Assembly: GCF_000801105.2 (NCBI RefSeq) | Contig: NC_079519.1 | Location: forward strand, 13,328,668 to 13,392,667 | Origin: Raphanus sativus | Taxonomy: Eukaryota > Streptophyta > Magnoliopsida > Brassicales > Brassicaceae | Length of the DNA: 64,000 bases | Reading direction: 5' to 3' | In this document: positions 1-10,400 of the stretch, piece by piece | Layout of the letters: every line of letters begins with the position of its first letter | Numbering within the stretch: position 1 is the stretch's first letter | Program-made: the position numbers and the translations under genes | Notes under the pieces: model-generated | Told to the model about the DNA's origin: nothing | Database searches by the model: none | The model's input: the letters and a program-made list of their open reading frames with translations, nothing else

Positions 1-2
1 CT

Positions 3-2232
3 ACCCCTCAAGCCCCAGAAACCGGGGTTAGTAAAAAACACCCTACCCCACAAGCCCCAGAAACCGGGGCTAGTAACAAACAGACTACTCCTCAAAAGGA
101 TCAGCCTCCACTTCAAACCAATCATCCTACTCCTCCCACCAGACAGCCTGCTCCTCAAAAGGCAAAGCCTACTCCTCAAAAGGCGAAACAGCCTGCTCCT
201 CAAACTAAACAGCCTGCTCCTCAAACTAAACAGCCTGCTCCTCAAACGAAACAGCCTGCTCCTCAAACTAAACAGCCTGCTCCTCAGACGAAACAGCCTG
301 CTCCTCAAACGAAAAAGCCTTCTCCACAAAAGAAACAGCCTTCTCCTCTGCCCAAAGAGGTTAATATCAAATCTTTAAGTCGTCTGGTCTTTGTATAGAT
401 TTGTAAATATATAAGTCGTCTGGAAGGTTTTCCAGCTGGACGACTTACAAATAAGTCGTCTGGAAGGTTTTCCAGCTGGAAAACCTTCCAGACGACTTAT
501 TTGTAAGTCGTCCAGCTGGAAAACCTTCCAGAAGACTTACAAATAAGTCGTCTGAACTCCAGCAGGAACCAAATCCTCTCCCAACTTTTATTTAAGTCGT
601 CCAGGGTTAACTTGTTCTCTTTTATTGCAGAGATTGTTGCCGGAGGATACAGCAGATGAGGCGATCTCGGTATATAAGATCTTGCCGGAGGATAAAGCAG
701 ATGGTGTCACCTCCAAAGAGATTGTTCCTCTCACTTCCACTGACCAACCGAGCTTCGCTTCCAACGATCAACAACCGAGCTTCGCTTCCACCGATCCAGC
801 TTCAGCTTCAGAACCGAGCCTGGTTGTATTGGACCAAACAGCTCCCACTGCTTCTGTGCGTGCAAGGAGTGAACGAACGAAGAAACCTGCTCCCACGCAG
901 ATATCTCCTTATACGGCAGAGAGAAGGAAACTCCTTAGAGTGGGAAAGTATAATCCATTTCCCACACTAAACAGACCTAAGATGAAGGAGCTCGCTGATT
1001 GGTTGAAAACTGATCCGTAAGTGATTGCTTTACCCATAATAGCTTGATTTAGTCTACCAAAACTGATTGCTTTTTTGTTTGCAGTGATTATTTCACTAAG
1101 GAAGAGGACAAACCACGTACATCACCAACTTGGTGGTATCAAAAACTCCGGACATCCAAAGCATGGCTGGAAGACGTAGTAAGTCTTCTGCTTATCTTTA
1201 AGTCGTCTGGTAACTTGTCTTTGTATAGATTTGTAAATATATAAGTCGTCTGGAAGGTTTTCCAGCTGGACGACTTATTTGTAAGTCGTCCAGCTGGAAA
1301 ACCTTCCAGAAGACTTACAAATAAGTCGTCTGGTAACTTGTCTTTGTATAGATTTGTAAATATATAAGTCGTCTGGAAGGTTTTCCAGCTGGACGACTTA
1401 CAAATAAGTCGTCTGGAAGGTTTTCGAGCTGGAAAACCTTCCAGACGACTTATTTGTAAGTCGTCCAGCTGGAAAACCTTCCAGACGACTTATTTGTAAG
1501 TCGTCTGGAAGGTTCTAACTTGTATTATTTTATATGCAGCATATAGATGCTTGGATGAATGTGCTGAGGCAGAGGTATAAGGAGAACCCACAATGTTTCC
1601 GGAGCGAGCGAATGTGCTTCCTGGATCACAACTTTACCCAGTCTTGGAGAGAACAGTATCTGGTCTTCAAAACATCGTCGTCTGATCACAATGGTTTAGG
1701 AAAAATGCTACCTAGTGGGGCGGCGAGTTTGTATGACGGATCAATGCCTTCATTTTGCCAATCAAACAAGAAGTGGGGGGAGGACATTGATGATATCTAT
1801 GCGCCACTGAACTTGGACAACAAACATTGGGTGGCTATTTGGATATCGATCCCTAAGAGGCACATAGTCGTCTGGGACAGCATACCTTCAACTACCATAC
1901 CAGAAAGATGGGATGAGATAATGGAGCCTTTTCTCGAGATGGTCCCTTATCTGATTGTGGAGTGCGGAGACCAGATGCATGGGTTGGAGCGATACACTTA
2001 TGAGAGACTCCTCAAAGATGTACCCACGGCCAACAATGGTGATTGTGGCGTGTACGCTGCAAAGTACATTGAATGTCATGCTCTTGGGGTCCCCTTTAGC
2101 CCTAAAGACTTTGCTAGGTCCAATGCGAAGACTATGAGGGATACTATGGCTTTGGCTATATGGACGGAGCTTGTTGATCAGCATCTGAAAGATAATGAGG
2201 ATGGTGGTATGTTTGTAGGCATGTATGATTAG
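3..2232 (+). CDS. Ulp1-like (C48) cysteine protease of a KI-type Mutator element, 5' incomplete
   Basis: Exons read as <3-359, 631-1016, 1085-1178 and 1540-2232. All junctions are GT-AG and the phases agree. The first exon runs off the left edge and encodes a Pro/Gln/Lys-rich linker. The last exon carries the protease core: His in NKHWVAIW (codon 1824-1826), Asp in VVWDS (1875-1877) and Cys in NGDCGVYAAKY (2044-2046), the His-Asp-Cys order of C48 peptidases that process SUMO-like proteins. Established knowledge: Ulp-like genes of this kind are carried by Kaonashi Mutator elements in Brassicaceae. The convergent neighbour here is a Mutator transposase, which fits. Introns 1 and 3 are packed with AAGTCGTC repeats. 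No stop or frameshift is visible in the visible exons, so the gene may be intact. Substrate and cellular role are unknown. Exon boundaries are read by eye and lack transcript support. Confidence 0.8.
144..314 (+). repeat. 21-bp coding repeat, heptapeptide QPAPQTK
   Basis: Six near-identical 21-bp units (189-314) encode QPAPQTK, preceded by diverged units containing TPQKAK. Differences between units are mostly silent (ACT/ACG). The repeat lies in the linker exon of the Ulp1-like gene and probably forms an extended basic, proline-rich segment. Confidence 0.85.
398..625. repeat. AAGTCGTC motif cluster filling intron 1 of the Ulp1-like gene
   Basis: The intron (360-630) is largely built from AAGTCGTCTGGAAGG and its reverse complement, joined by short TTTGTAAG or ACAAATAAG linkers. 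At about 440-550 the alternating copies form a palindrome around GGTTTTCCAGCTGGAAAACC. The donor is at 360 and the acceptor at 629-630. Confidence 0.85.
1181..1530. repeat. AAGTCGTC motif cluster in intron 3 of the Ulp1-like gene
   Basis: This has the same composition as the intron 1 cluster, including the leader TTTGTATAGATTTGTAAAT used twice. It suggests the two introns exchanged or amplified sequence locally. It ends just before the acceptor at 1538-1539. Confidence 0.85.
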
Positions 2233-2460
2233 ATACACAAATCAATTTGTATAGATTTTTTAACTTGTATAGATTTTTTAACTTGTATAGATTTTTTAAC
2301 TTGTATAGATACACAAATCAATTTGTATATTTGAACTATTTGTATACACAAATCTATTTGTATATTTGAACTATTTGTTTACACAAATCTATTTGTATGT
2401 TTGTGGGCATGTATGATTTATTTGATTTTCTAACTTGTATAGATTTTCTAACTTACAAAT
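2233..2460. repeat. Short AT-rich tandem repeats 3' of the Ulp1-like gene
   Basis: An 18-bp unit, TTGTATAGATTTTTTAAC, is repeated about three times from about 2249. It is followed by diverged units around CACAAATCAATTTGTATA. This probably lies in the 3' UTR or spacer of the MULE. Confidence 0.6.
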
Positions 2461-2920
2461 AAGTCGTCTGGAAGGTTTTCCAGCTGGACGACTTACAAAT
2501 AAGTCGTCTGGAAGGTTTTCCAGCTGGACGACTTACAAATAAGGTCGTCTAAAAAAAATAAGGTAGTCTAAAAATAAAATACACTGGACGACTTACAAAT
2601 AAGGTCGTCTAAAAAAAATAAGGTAGTCTAAAAATAAAATACACTGGACGACTTCGTAAAAGGTCGTCTAAAAAAAAATACACTTGAAGGGATAGTAGAA
2701 GGTAGTCTAAACACTGGACGACTTAAATACACTGGACGACTTAAATACACTGGACGACTTCGTAAAAGGTCGTCTAAAAAAATACACTTGAAGGGATAGT
2801 AGAAGGTAGTCTAATACACTGGACGACTTCGTAGAAGGTAGACGAAACACTGGACGACTTAGAAATTAGTCGTCTGGACGGGTAATCAAGACTGGACGAC
2901 TTATATTTAGGTCGTCTGGA
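2461..2920. repeat. AAGTCGTC motif cluster between the convergent MULE genes
   Basis: Clustered copies of AAGTCGTCTGG and ACTGGACGACTT are mixed with larger tandem units such as CACTGGACGACTTCGTAAAA followed by GGTCGTCTAAAAAAAATA. They fill the space between the two convergent stop codons and so probably belong to both 3' ends. Confidence 0.85.
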
Positions 2921-2923
2921 CAA

Positions 2924-5347
2924 CTAGTCAACTGGTTGTGTACATTGTGGTTTCGTATGGCCAGTTTCCTTGCAGTTTGAGCATCTCCGTGCCCTGTGTT
3001 TCTTCCTGGGTTTGTGTCCCCTCATCCTAGATAGCTCCAACCAAGATTGCCATCTTGATTTCTTCTGTCTCCCCGGACCACGCTTTACGTTTGGAGGAAA
3101 GCATTCTCGTTCCTCAATATGTTGTGACACGATAGGATATATATTCTCTGAGTATCCTGCATACAGATGATTCTTTGAGTAAAGTGGACATACAAGTGTG
3201 TCGATATGCACACCAGCATGTGTTCCAGCTGCTATAGCATGAGAGCAAGGTATTTTCTCCACTCCATAGACACCACAACCACACTTTACATGTTCCAAAT
3301 CAACCGCACAGTCCATTTTGCCACCTTTGACAAAGAAACGCCATCCATCAATTGGTTCGACCGTCATCGTATCCGCTATCTCTGATCGAACAGCAAGCAA
3401 GTATTCAACACCCCGGCTATGTACAGTTGGGAGACTCAAAGCATCTTGTCTCCTTTTCCAATACCATTTTCCTAACTTCTGCCTTATGAACTCCAGCAGG
3501 AACGGAATCGGAAATCCTCTTGCTCGCTTCAGTGCGGAATTAATAGATTCAGCGATGTTGCTTGTTTTTATGTTGAACCTGTTCCCCTTACAATAAACCC
3601 TTGACCATAGCTTGGCGTCGGCCTTCTCCAAATACGTTGCAAGTTCCGGGTTTGCACTCCGTATCTCAGCCATGTACCGGTTAAAATCGTGAACCGTGTG
3701 CGCATAAGCAGCCCCTTTCACCAAGTACATGAGATGTTTCCCTTTAAACTTTTTGACAATGTTATCTTGAAGGTGATAATAACATATTCCTCGGGTTGCC
3801 CAAGGAAACACCTTCTCACACGCACTTTTAATGGCCGCGTGCCGGTCAGAGACTATCACCAGAGGCTTGTCATGAGATATACAACTAGCCAATTTTGTGA
3901 AAAACCATTCCCAAGAAGGTTCATCTTCAGCATCCACGATCCCAAAAGCCAATGGGAATATCTGAAAATTGCCATCTTGTGCGGCTGCAACTAACATAAC
4001 ACCTCCATACTTTCCACTTAGGTGAGTTCCATCCACCACAATGACCCTTCTCTGATACTTAAAACCTTTGATAGAAGCTCCAAAAGAGAGAAATAGATAC
4101 TTAAATCTTTTCTCAGAATCAAGTTCTATAGCCGTGATAGAATCAGGATTTGCAATGGAGATTTGCTCGAGATATGAAGGCAGACGCGAATACCCTTCTT
4201 CTGCTGATCCTCTCACCAATTTCTGTGCATATAACAGTGCTCTGTATGAAGTGGTGTAATCAAGCGTCATGCCAAACATGTTCTTCATTGCATCAGTGAT
4301 ATGCTGTGGAGTTATCCCATCAATGATCCCAACACGATCAATGAAAAGACTACCAACATACTTTGGAGTACAGTGTCTCCGCTGAGCGATTCGGTCTCCA
4401 ATTGAGCATAAATGTTTTTCCACATACTTTGTTACCCAAAACGTGTTTGACCCATGTTTCACACTCGCTCTGATCTTCCATCCACAACCGCTAACCCGAC
4501 ATATTGCCACAAGGAGAGTTTTTGTTGATTTGTATATTCTGAAAGAAAACCTACCCCTCACTGCTGTCAACCGCAGCTCTGAAAGCAGTGCATCCTTGCT
4601 AACAAAACTCTGGTTGACATAGATGCTGGTACAATCCGATTTTCCTCCTTCAATAGCATTTGTCTTAGCATATGTCTTTTCAATTTCTTCAAAACAAATA
4701 TTATCATCATCTTCCTCGTCCTCATCTAGAACCTTTCCATAAAGACTGTAATCCCCACCATTCTGATCCGTTTCACCAACAATAGTGTTATCAGCATCCT
4801 CCTCCCCATTTTCCTCCTCCCCATTTTCCTCCTCCCCATCTTGATTTTCATCTTCAACAGACTCATTATCACCAACATCTTCAAAACATTCATCAGCCTC
4901 ATCATTATCACCAACATCTTCTTCCCATTCACCAGCTTCATCATTATCACCAACATCTTCTTCCCATTCACCAGCTTCATCATTATCACCAGCTTCTTCT
5001 CTTTTCTCTGAAACCGTTTCCACCTTGCTGCGGCTTGATACACAAAGACATACTCTATGCGTTTTGAGTATCTCGAGCAAGTTTCGAACTTGTCTATCAC
5101 TTGTAACATGAATGGGAGGACTGCTTGGAGTCATCATCATTTCTGCTGGTAATGAGTAGCTAATCTCCACAGTCACTGATCTCATGTCCAGGTTATAATC
5201 TTCTTGAGCCATTGCAACAAGTTCAGCATGTGTTGAATCTTCATTCAATAAAAACAATCTTGCTCCTTTGAGATCATCAACCACAAAATCCCAACGGAAA
5301 TCTCTCAACAACCATTCTCCATACACTGCATGTAACTTAAAAATCAT
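2924..5347 (-). CDS. Mutator-like (MULE) transposase, MuDR type
   Basis: An open frame of about 807 codons. I chose the ATG at 5347 because it directly follows a good acceptor (TTTGCAG) on the minus strand and the sequence upstream looks like a leader intron. Order: an N-terminal region with the conserved GEWLLRDFRWDF type of start; an acidic Glu/Asp-rich linker with repeated EDVGDNDEAGEW units (about 4850-5000); the MULE transposase core with VVVDGTHLSGKYGG (first Asp at about 4031-4033), a WEWFF block and VIVSDRHAAI (second Asp near 3845); a SWIM zinc finger, CGCGVYGVEKIPCSHA; and a CCHC knuckle, CSNCKETGHTKPQC, near the C terminus. It should cut and paste the element by binding its ends in the nucleus. 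The frame is uninterrupted, so it could be functional. Element ends were not found; many KI elements lack long terminal repeats. Confidence 0.88.
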   Translation of the reverse strand: MIFKLHAVYGEWLLRDFRWDFVVDDLKGARLFLLNEDSTHAELVAMAQEDYNLDMRSVTVEISYSLPAEMMMTPSSPPIHVTSDRQVRNLLEILKTHRVCLCVSSRSKVETVSEKREEAGDNDEAGEWEEDVGDNDEAGEWEEDVGDNDEADECFEDVGDNESVEDENQDGEEENGEEENGEEDADNTIVGETDQNGGDYSLYGKVLDEDEEDDDNICFEEIEKTYAKTNAIEGGKSDCTSIYVNQSFVSKDALLSELRLTAVRGRFSFRIYKSTKTLLVAICRVSGCGWKIRASVKHGSNTFWVTKYVEKHLCSIGDRIAQRRHCTPKYVGSLFIDRVGIIDGITPQHITDAMKNMFGMTLDYTTSYRALLYAQKLVRGSAEEGYSRLPSYLEQISIANPDSITAIELDSEKRFKYLFLSFGASIKGFKYQRRVIVVDGTHLSGKYGGVMLVAAAQDGNFQIFPLAFGIVDAEDEPSWEWFFTKLASCISHDKPLVIVSDRHAAIKSACEKVFPWATRGICYYHLQDNIVKKFKGKHLMYLVKGAAYAHTVHDFNRYMAEIRSANPELATYLEKADAKLWSRVYCKGNRFNIKTSNIAESINSALKRARGFPIPFLLEFIRQKLGKWYWKRRQDALSLPTVHSRGVEYLLAVRSEIADTMTVEPIDGWRFFVKGGKMDCAVDLEHVKCGCGVYGVEKIPCSHAIAAGTHAGVHIDTLVCPLYSKNHLYAGYSENIYPIVSQHIEERECFPPNVKRGPGRQKKSRWQSWLELSRMRGHKPRKKHRARRCSNCKETGHTKPQCTQPVD

Positions 5348-5409
5348 CTGCAAATATTCAAAATAAAACACATTAGTAAACATAGAGAAAATGAAGAAGT
5401 TCAACAAAC

Positions 5410-6255
5410 ATTATCGCAGACGACTTAGATTTAAGTCGTCCAGAAGACTTAAAGGTAAGTCGTCTAAAGAGGTCACTTTTGCAATTGAAAATTAAAAGGG
5501 ACGACTTAATTCTAAGTCGTCCGGCTTTGTTTGTTAAAAAAAAAATTTCAGACGACTTATATATAAGTCGTCTACGAAAAACGGGCTAGTTTTGCATTTG
5601 ACCGAATCGTGTCAGATCTTTGACTATTTCTGGACGACTTATAAATCAGTCGTCTCTGGAAAGTAAAAATTTCAATATTTTATTCAAACTAGACGACTTA
5701 CACGTAAGTCGTCCCAGGTTAGTTTTGTAATTGAAAAAAAAAACTTGAAATTTAACTTTCTCCAGACGACTTAACTAAAAGTCGTCCAGCTAGACGACTT
5801 AATTTAAGGTCGTCCGGGATAAGCAAGGTTTGGACGACTTAATTGGGAAAAATTCTGGACGACTTTGCTTTCCCCGGACGACTTTAAATTAAGTCTTCTG
5901 ACGGGACGACTTTATATTATGTCGTCTGGTAAAAATTAAATTATGAAGTTTTATTTTTCAACTACAAAACTAACCTAAGACGACTTACACGTAAGTCGTC
6001 TAGTTTAATAAAATATTGAAATTTTAACTTTCCGAGAGACGACTGAATTATAAGTCGTCCAGAAATAGTCAAAGATCTGACACGATTCGGTCAAATGCAA
6101 AACTAGCCTGTTTCTCGTAGACGACTTATATATAAGTCGTCTGGACTGTTTTTTTTCACCAAACAAAGCTGGACGACTTAGTTTAAGTTGTCCGTTTGAC
6201 CAGAAGACTCATCAGTAAGTCTTCTACATACAGATGACTTACTTGTAAGTCTTCT
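5410..6255. repeat. AAGTCGTC motif cluster in the leader intron of the transposase gene
   Basis: Dozens of GACGACTT...AAGTCGTC half-palindromes separated by 4-8 bp (for example GACGACTTATATATAAGTCG) occur through this interval. On the minus strand it falls between a putative donor near 6287 and the acceptor at 5348, so it would be a 5' UTR intron. Confidence 0.8.
5505..6190. repeat. Long imperfect inverted repeat, arms about 230 bp
   Basis: The left arm at about 5505-5740 reappears in reverse complement at about 5945-6190. Matching landmarks include TTTGCATTTGACCGAATCG (left) against its complement near 6086-6105, the flanking CAAAGATCTGAC block, and the CTTACACGTAAG palindrome in both. The spacer is about 200 bp and itself carries the motif. 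A transcript could fold into a long hairpin. Confidence 0.8.
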
Positions 6256-7471
6256 ACGCGAACAGATTTTGAAAAAAATTCAAATTCGTACCTTCAACTA
6301 GGTGAGATGACTTTGTTTGCACACAGGGTCTTCTCCAACCACCCAGAACCTCAAACGAAAGCAACCGTAAGTCAAAACGAAAGAAATATGGCTCCAAACA
6401 ATTTTGAATCAAAAGCTTCAGTTTTTTGGATGAATATGGAGAGAAAGTGAAAGAAATGTTGTTTTTAGTTCATAACAATTGAAACAGAGAGAGTGTAAAG
6501 AGATTTACGTGCATTAAAGGGCATTAAAAGCTCCAAACAGTTCGTACAAGGTTGTTCCCACTATTCATGGCAGTGGCAATATTGTAAATACTTGAAGAAA
6601 ATGAGGTTGAGACAGTAAAGAAGCCATTTTCGAAAAAAAAAAAAAAAAGGGTTAATGGCATTTTCGTAGATAAAATGCAGATGTGGGGTTAAAAACTCAA
6701 AAAAAAAATGAGTCAAAAGAAAAGGTTAGTTTTCTGTTTGAATTCAAGTTTTGAGTCACTTTTGCAATAAGCCCTATACATATTTATCAATATCTTTCTA
6801 AATTTGAAGAAAATATTATACTACTTATCTAGTAATGTTTTCTTAAATATATATATAACTCAAATTCAGAAATATATCTTACATATTTAGGAAAACATTC
6901 TTAAAATATTTTAAGAAGAATCGTTTCTCAAAAACAAATTTAAATGAAAAGCCAAAACTCTAACCACACATCTAAAATGATAGCATATAAACAAAGGTTT
7001 TTTTTATCGAGCCAAATACTTTGGTTAAGGAAACAAATCTGAAAAACAAAGTTGACACGTTTCAATATGATTAAAAGGCGCAATCTTGAGGAAATGAGAA
7101 AAAAAAAGTGCAATGTTTGAGAGACAGGCTCAAATTCTAACGCCTCTTTTGTAACCCAGAGAGATTCTCTCTTGCTTTGTGAAAAAACTGGTTGAGAAAC
7201 GTGTTCCTCAAATTCCATTAAAGCTGAAACGGTTTTGGCTCAGCAAGCAAAGAAATCATAATAATAATAAAAAAAGGCAAACTTGGTGACTGAGACCAAC
7301 AAAAATCGCCGAATCTCTGAAACTGACCCATAATCCCAAAATCCCAATCATCACTTTCCGTGTCACTCTCTTCCTCCCCCCACGTTTCATCTCCTCCCTC
7401 CCCTCTTTATGGGGTTTTAACTTCCCCTCTCTTCTTCTTCATTCCTTCCTTCCTCTGATCTCACAACCACG
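6256..7471. other. Spacer: MULE right flank and promoter side of the C2-GRAM gene
   Basis: 6260-6340 can serve as a non-coding leader exon for the transposase (donor-like GAAGGTACG on the minus strand). An A-rich run lies at 6635-6650, and 6650-6780 has the look of an element edge. 6790-7210 is AT-rich with no gene. 7360-7470 is strongly pyrimidine-rich and probably forms the core promoter and 5' UTR of the gene starting at 7472. Confidence 0.45.
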
Positions 7472-10400
7472 ATGAGGCTCTACGTCTACGTCCTACAAGC
7501 GAAGGATGTTCCGGTCCAAGAGACGTTCGTCGTGCTAAACGTCGGGAAACACAAGTCGAAGACGAGAGTTTCCAGAGGTACTCCCAATCCGATCTGGAAT
7601 GAGGAATTCGTTTTCAGAGTCGGTGATGACGTTGAGGAAGGTGACGCCGACGATGTTGTTGTATCTCTTCTTCATCATGACCAAGATAATGTCTCCACTG
7701 GATTGATTGGTAAAGTCCGGATTCCGCTTTCCTTCATCGCCGCTGAAGAGAACCAGACGTTGCTGCCCACGTGGTTCCTCATTGAAAAGCCCACTGATGA
7801 TGGCAAGTTCGTTAACATCGAATGTGGTTAGTCACGTGGTTCCTCATTTATTAATCATGAATGATATATGCTTATAGATTAGGTTAGAATGTGTTGTAAT
7901 TTATGAATTGCTTTGTTAAGGAGAATGTCTCTATTATTAAGAGATAACCTGAATCATCAAAACCTTTTGAGTTTGCTTAGCTTTCCTTATTGACATTGGG
8001 CTCTGTATGAATCTTCTGATATAAGCTTTTTTTTTTATTGCCTTTGTCTTCCAGGGAAAATCCTTCTCAGTTTGTCATTGCAAGGGAAGTCTGAAAGTAC
8101 CTCTGGTGAAAAAGTCCTCCCTGATAAGCAGGAGGTGAGCTCGGAGGGTGTTAAAGAAGTCCAAGGATCTGCTAAAGATCCTGGTTCGTCCTCCAAAGAT
8201 GGGAGACGGCGTAAACACGTTGATGGGAAGCACATGATGAAGAATTTGGTCAACCAGATTGACAAGCTTTTTCATAAGAAAGAGGAAATCTCCAAGAGAC
8301 TCAACGATGAGCCAGCAGGAGAGAGTAGTGTAAACTCAAACTCAAATTATGAGGATGCCACAGACAAATCTTTCTCCTCTGCTTCTACTACTTGTACTAG
8401 CTTTGAGGAAGGCCTTGATCTGATGATGCAGTCTAGCGACGGAGAAATAGAAGAAATGCCTGAGAATCTTCTTGGGGGAGTTCTCCTCGATCAGAAATAT
8501 TTAGTCTCACCTTCTGAGCTTAACAAGTTTCTCTTCTCGTCAAATTCCCAGTTTAGGAAAGAGTTGGCTGAACTTCAAAGTTTATCAGATGTACAGGAAG
8601 GGCCTTGGACAATGGTGCAGGAAGATACTACTCCTCGTCTAACACGGTCTGTCACATACATGAGACCTCCAACAAAGTTGGTCAAAGCAGGAAAAGCCAC
8701 AGAGAGTCAAGTTTACCGGAAAGCGAGTGGGAATCAGTTTGCTGTTTTTGTAAGTGTAAGTACACCAGATGTTCCTTATGGAAACACCTTTAAAGTAGAG
8801 TTGCTTTACAAGATTCTACCTGTAACGGAGCCAAACACTGATGGTGAATCTTCTCGGCTGATTATATCGTGGGGTATTCAGTTCAGCCAAAGTACTATAA
8901 TGAAAGGTATGATTGAAGGAGGTGCTAGGCAAGGGCTGAAAGAGAGCTTTGAGCAATTTTCTGATCTCTTGGCTAAGAATTACAAAACTCTTGATCCGGC
9001 TGCTGTATTGGACAAGGAGCAGGTTATAGCAACAGTGCAGTCAGAGCCAAAGACTGATTTGAAATCAGCTTTTCTATACTTCTGGAGCTCCTCTGTCGTC
9101 TGTGCAGTTCTCTTGTCTGTGTATGTTGTGGTACATATACTTCACTGCGAGCCCAGCAAAATCCAAGGAGTTGAATTCTATGGACTTGATTTACCTGATA
9201 GTTTTGGGGAGCTGTTTTCTGGTGGGATGCTAGTTCTTCTTTTGGAGCGTGTTTATATGATGACAGTACACTTTATACAAGCTAGACTGCATCGAGGTGA
9301 ATTATAGTTTCTCTCTTTAAATAATATCAAGCCTTGTACTTACTTTAACAGTTCAACTGCCTACGAGTTTTTTTTTACTTTCCAAAATTTAGGAAAAGAC
9401 CAAGGAGGCAAAGCTAATGGTAAGGGATGGATTCTGACAATAGCTCTGATTAAGGGCACAAATTTGGCTTCGGTGGAAGCAACAGAGCTCTTTGATCCTT
9501 ATGTTATTTTTACTTGCAATGGGAAAACAAGAACAAGCTCTGTCAAACTCCAAGCACGGGATCCTCAGTGGAATGGTAATCAAACGTTTTCTCTTGTCTA
9601 TCCCTTCAATTTTAGTGAAATCCCGGTGCCTAGTTTCCTCTTTAATTCCTACTCTGTTTCCTTAGTTTTTTATTGCCACTAAAAGAATTGATGGTTTGGT
9701 TCTTGCAGAGGTGATCGAATTTGATGCGATGGAGGAACCACCGTCAGTATTAGATGTGGAGGTATTTGATTTTGATGGTCCATTTGACCAGGGTGTCTCC
9801 CTTGGGCATGCGGAGATCAACTTCCTGAAACTTACAGCGGATGAACTTGCGGACTTGTGTGTTCCTCTAGTTGGTCATCATGCTCAAGCGTCTCAGTCAA
9901 AGTTACAGTTGAGAATTTTCCTGGAAAACAAGAACGGTGTTGAAACAATGAAGGATTACTTGAGTAAGGTGGAAAAGGAAGTCGGAAAGAAGGTGAACAC
10001 GTTAAATCTACTGTAGCGAAGCATCATTAAATGGCCAGTCTTTGCAATTCGATGTGGTTGCTCGAAAAAAACTTATGTCTGATCCCTTGTTTTATGTGTT
10101 GACAGTTGAATATACGGTCGCCACAAAAGAACTCTGCTTTCCAGAAATTGTTTGGTTTGCCCCATGAAGAGTTCCTTCTTAAAGAATACACATGTTACTT
10201 GAAGAGAAAACTCCCCGTGCAGGTTTGGATTTATTGTGTTTTCGTCTTGGCTGATTCTTGAACAAACTTATAAGAAAAGCTGGCTAATGGAATCTAAAGG
10301 CCTTCTTGCTACTAATGCTTTCAGGGCAAGCTCTTTCTGTCGGCTAGAATTGTGGCGTTCCATTCTAATATATTTGGACACAAGACAAAGTTTTACTTTC

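Noticed and set aside
189..314. Regular repeats that might suggest a CRISPR array.
   Set aside because: Units are contiguous without spacers, encode QPAPQTK in frame, and the genome is a plant. The other arrays also lack unique spacers.
1888..2238. A 116-codon minus-strand frame.
   Set aside because: Antisense shadow of the Ulp1-like protease exon.
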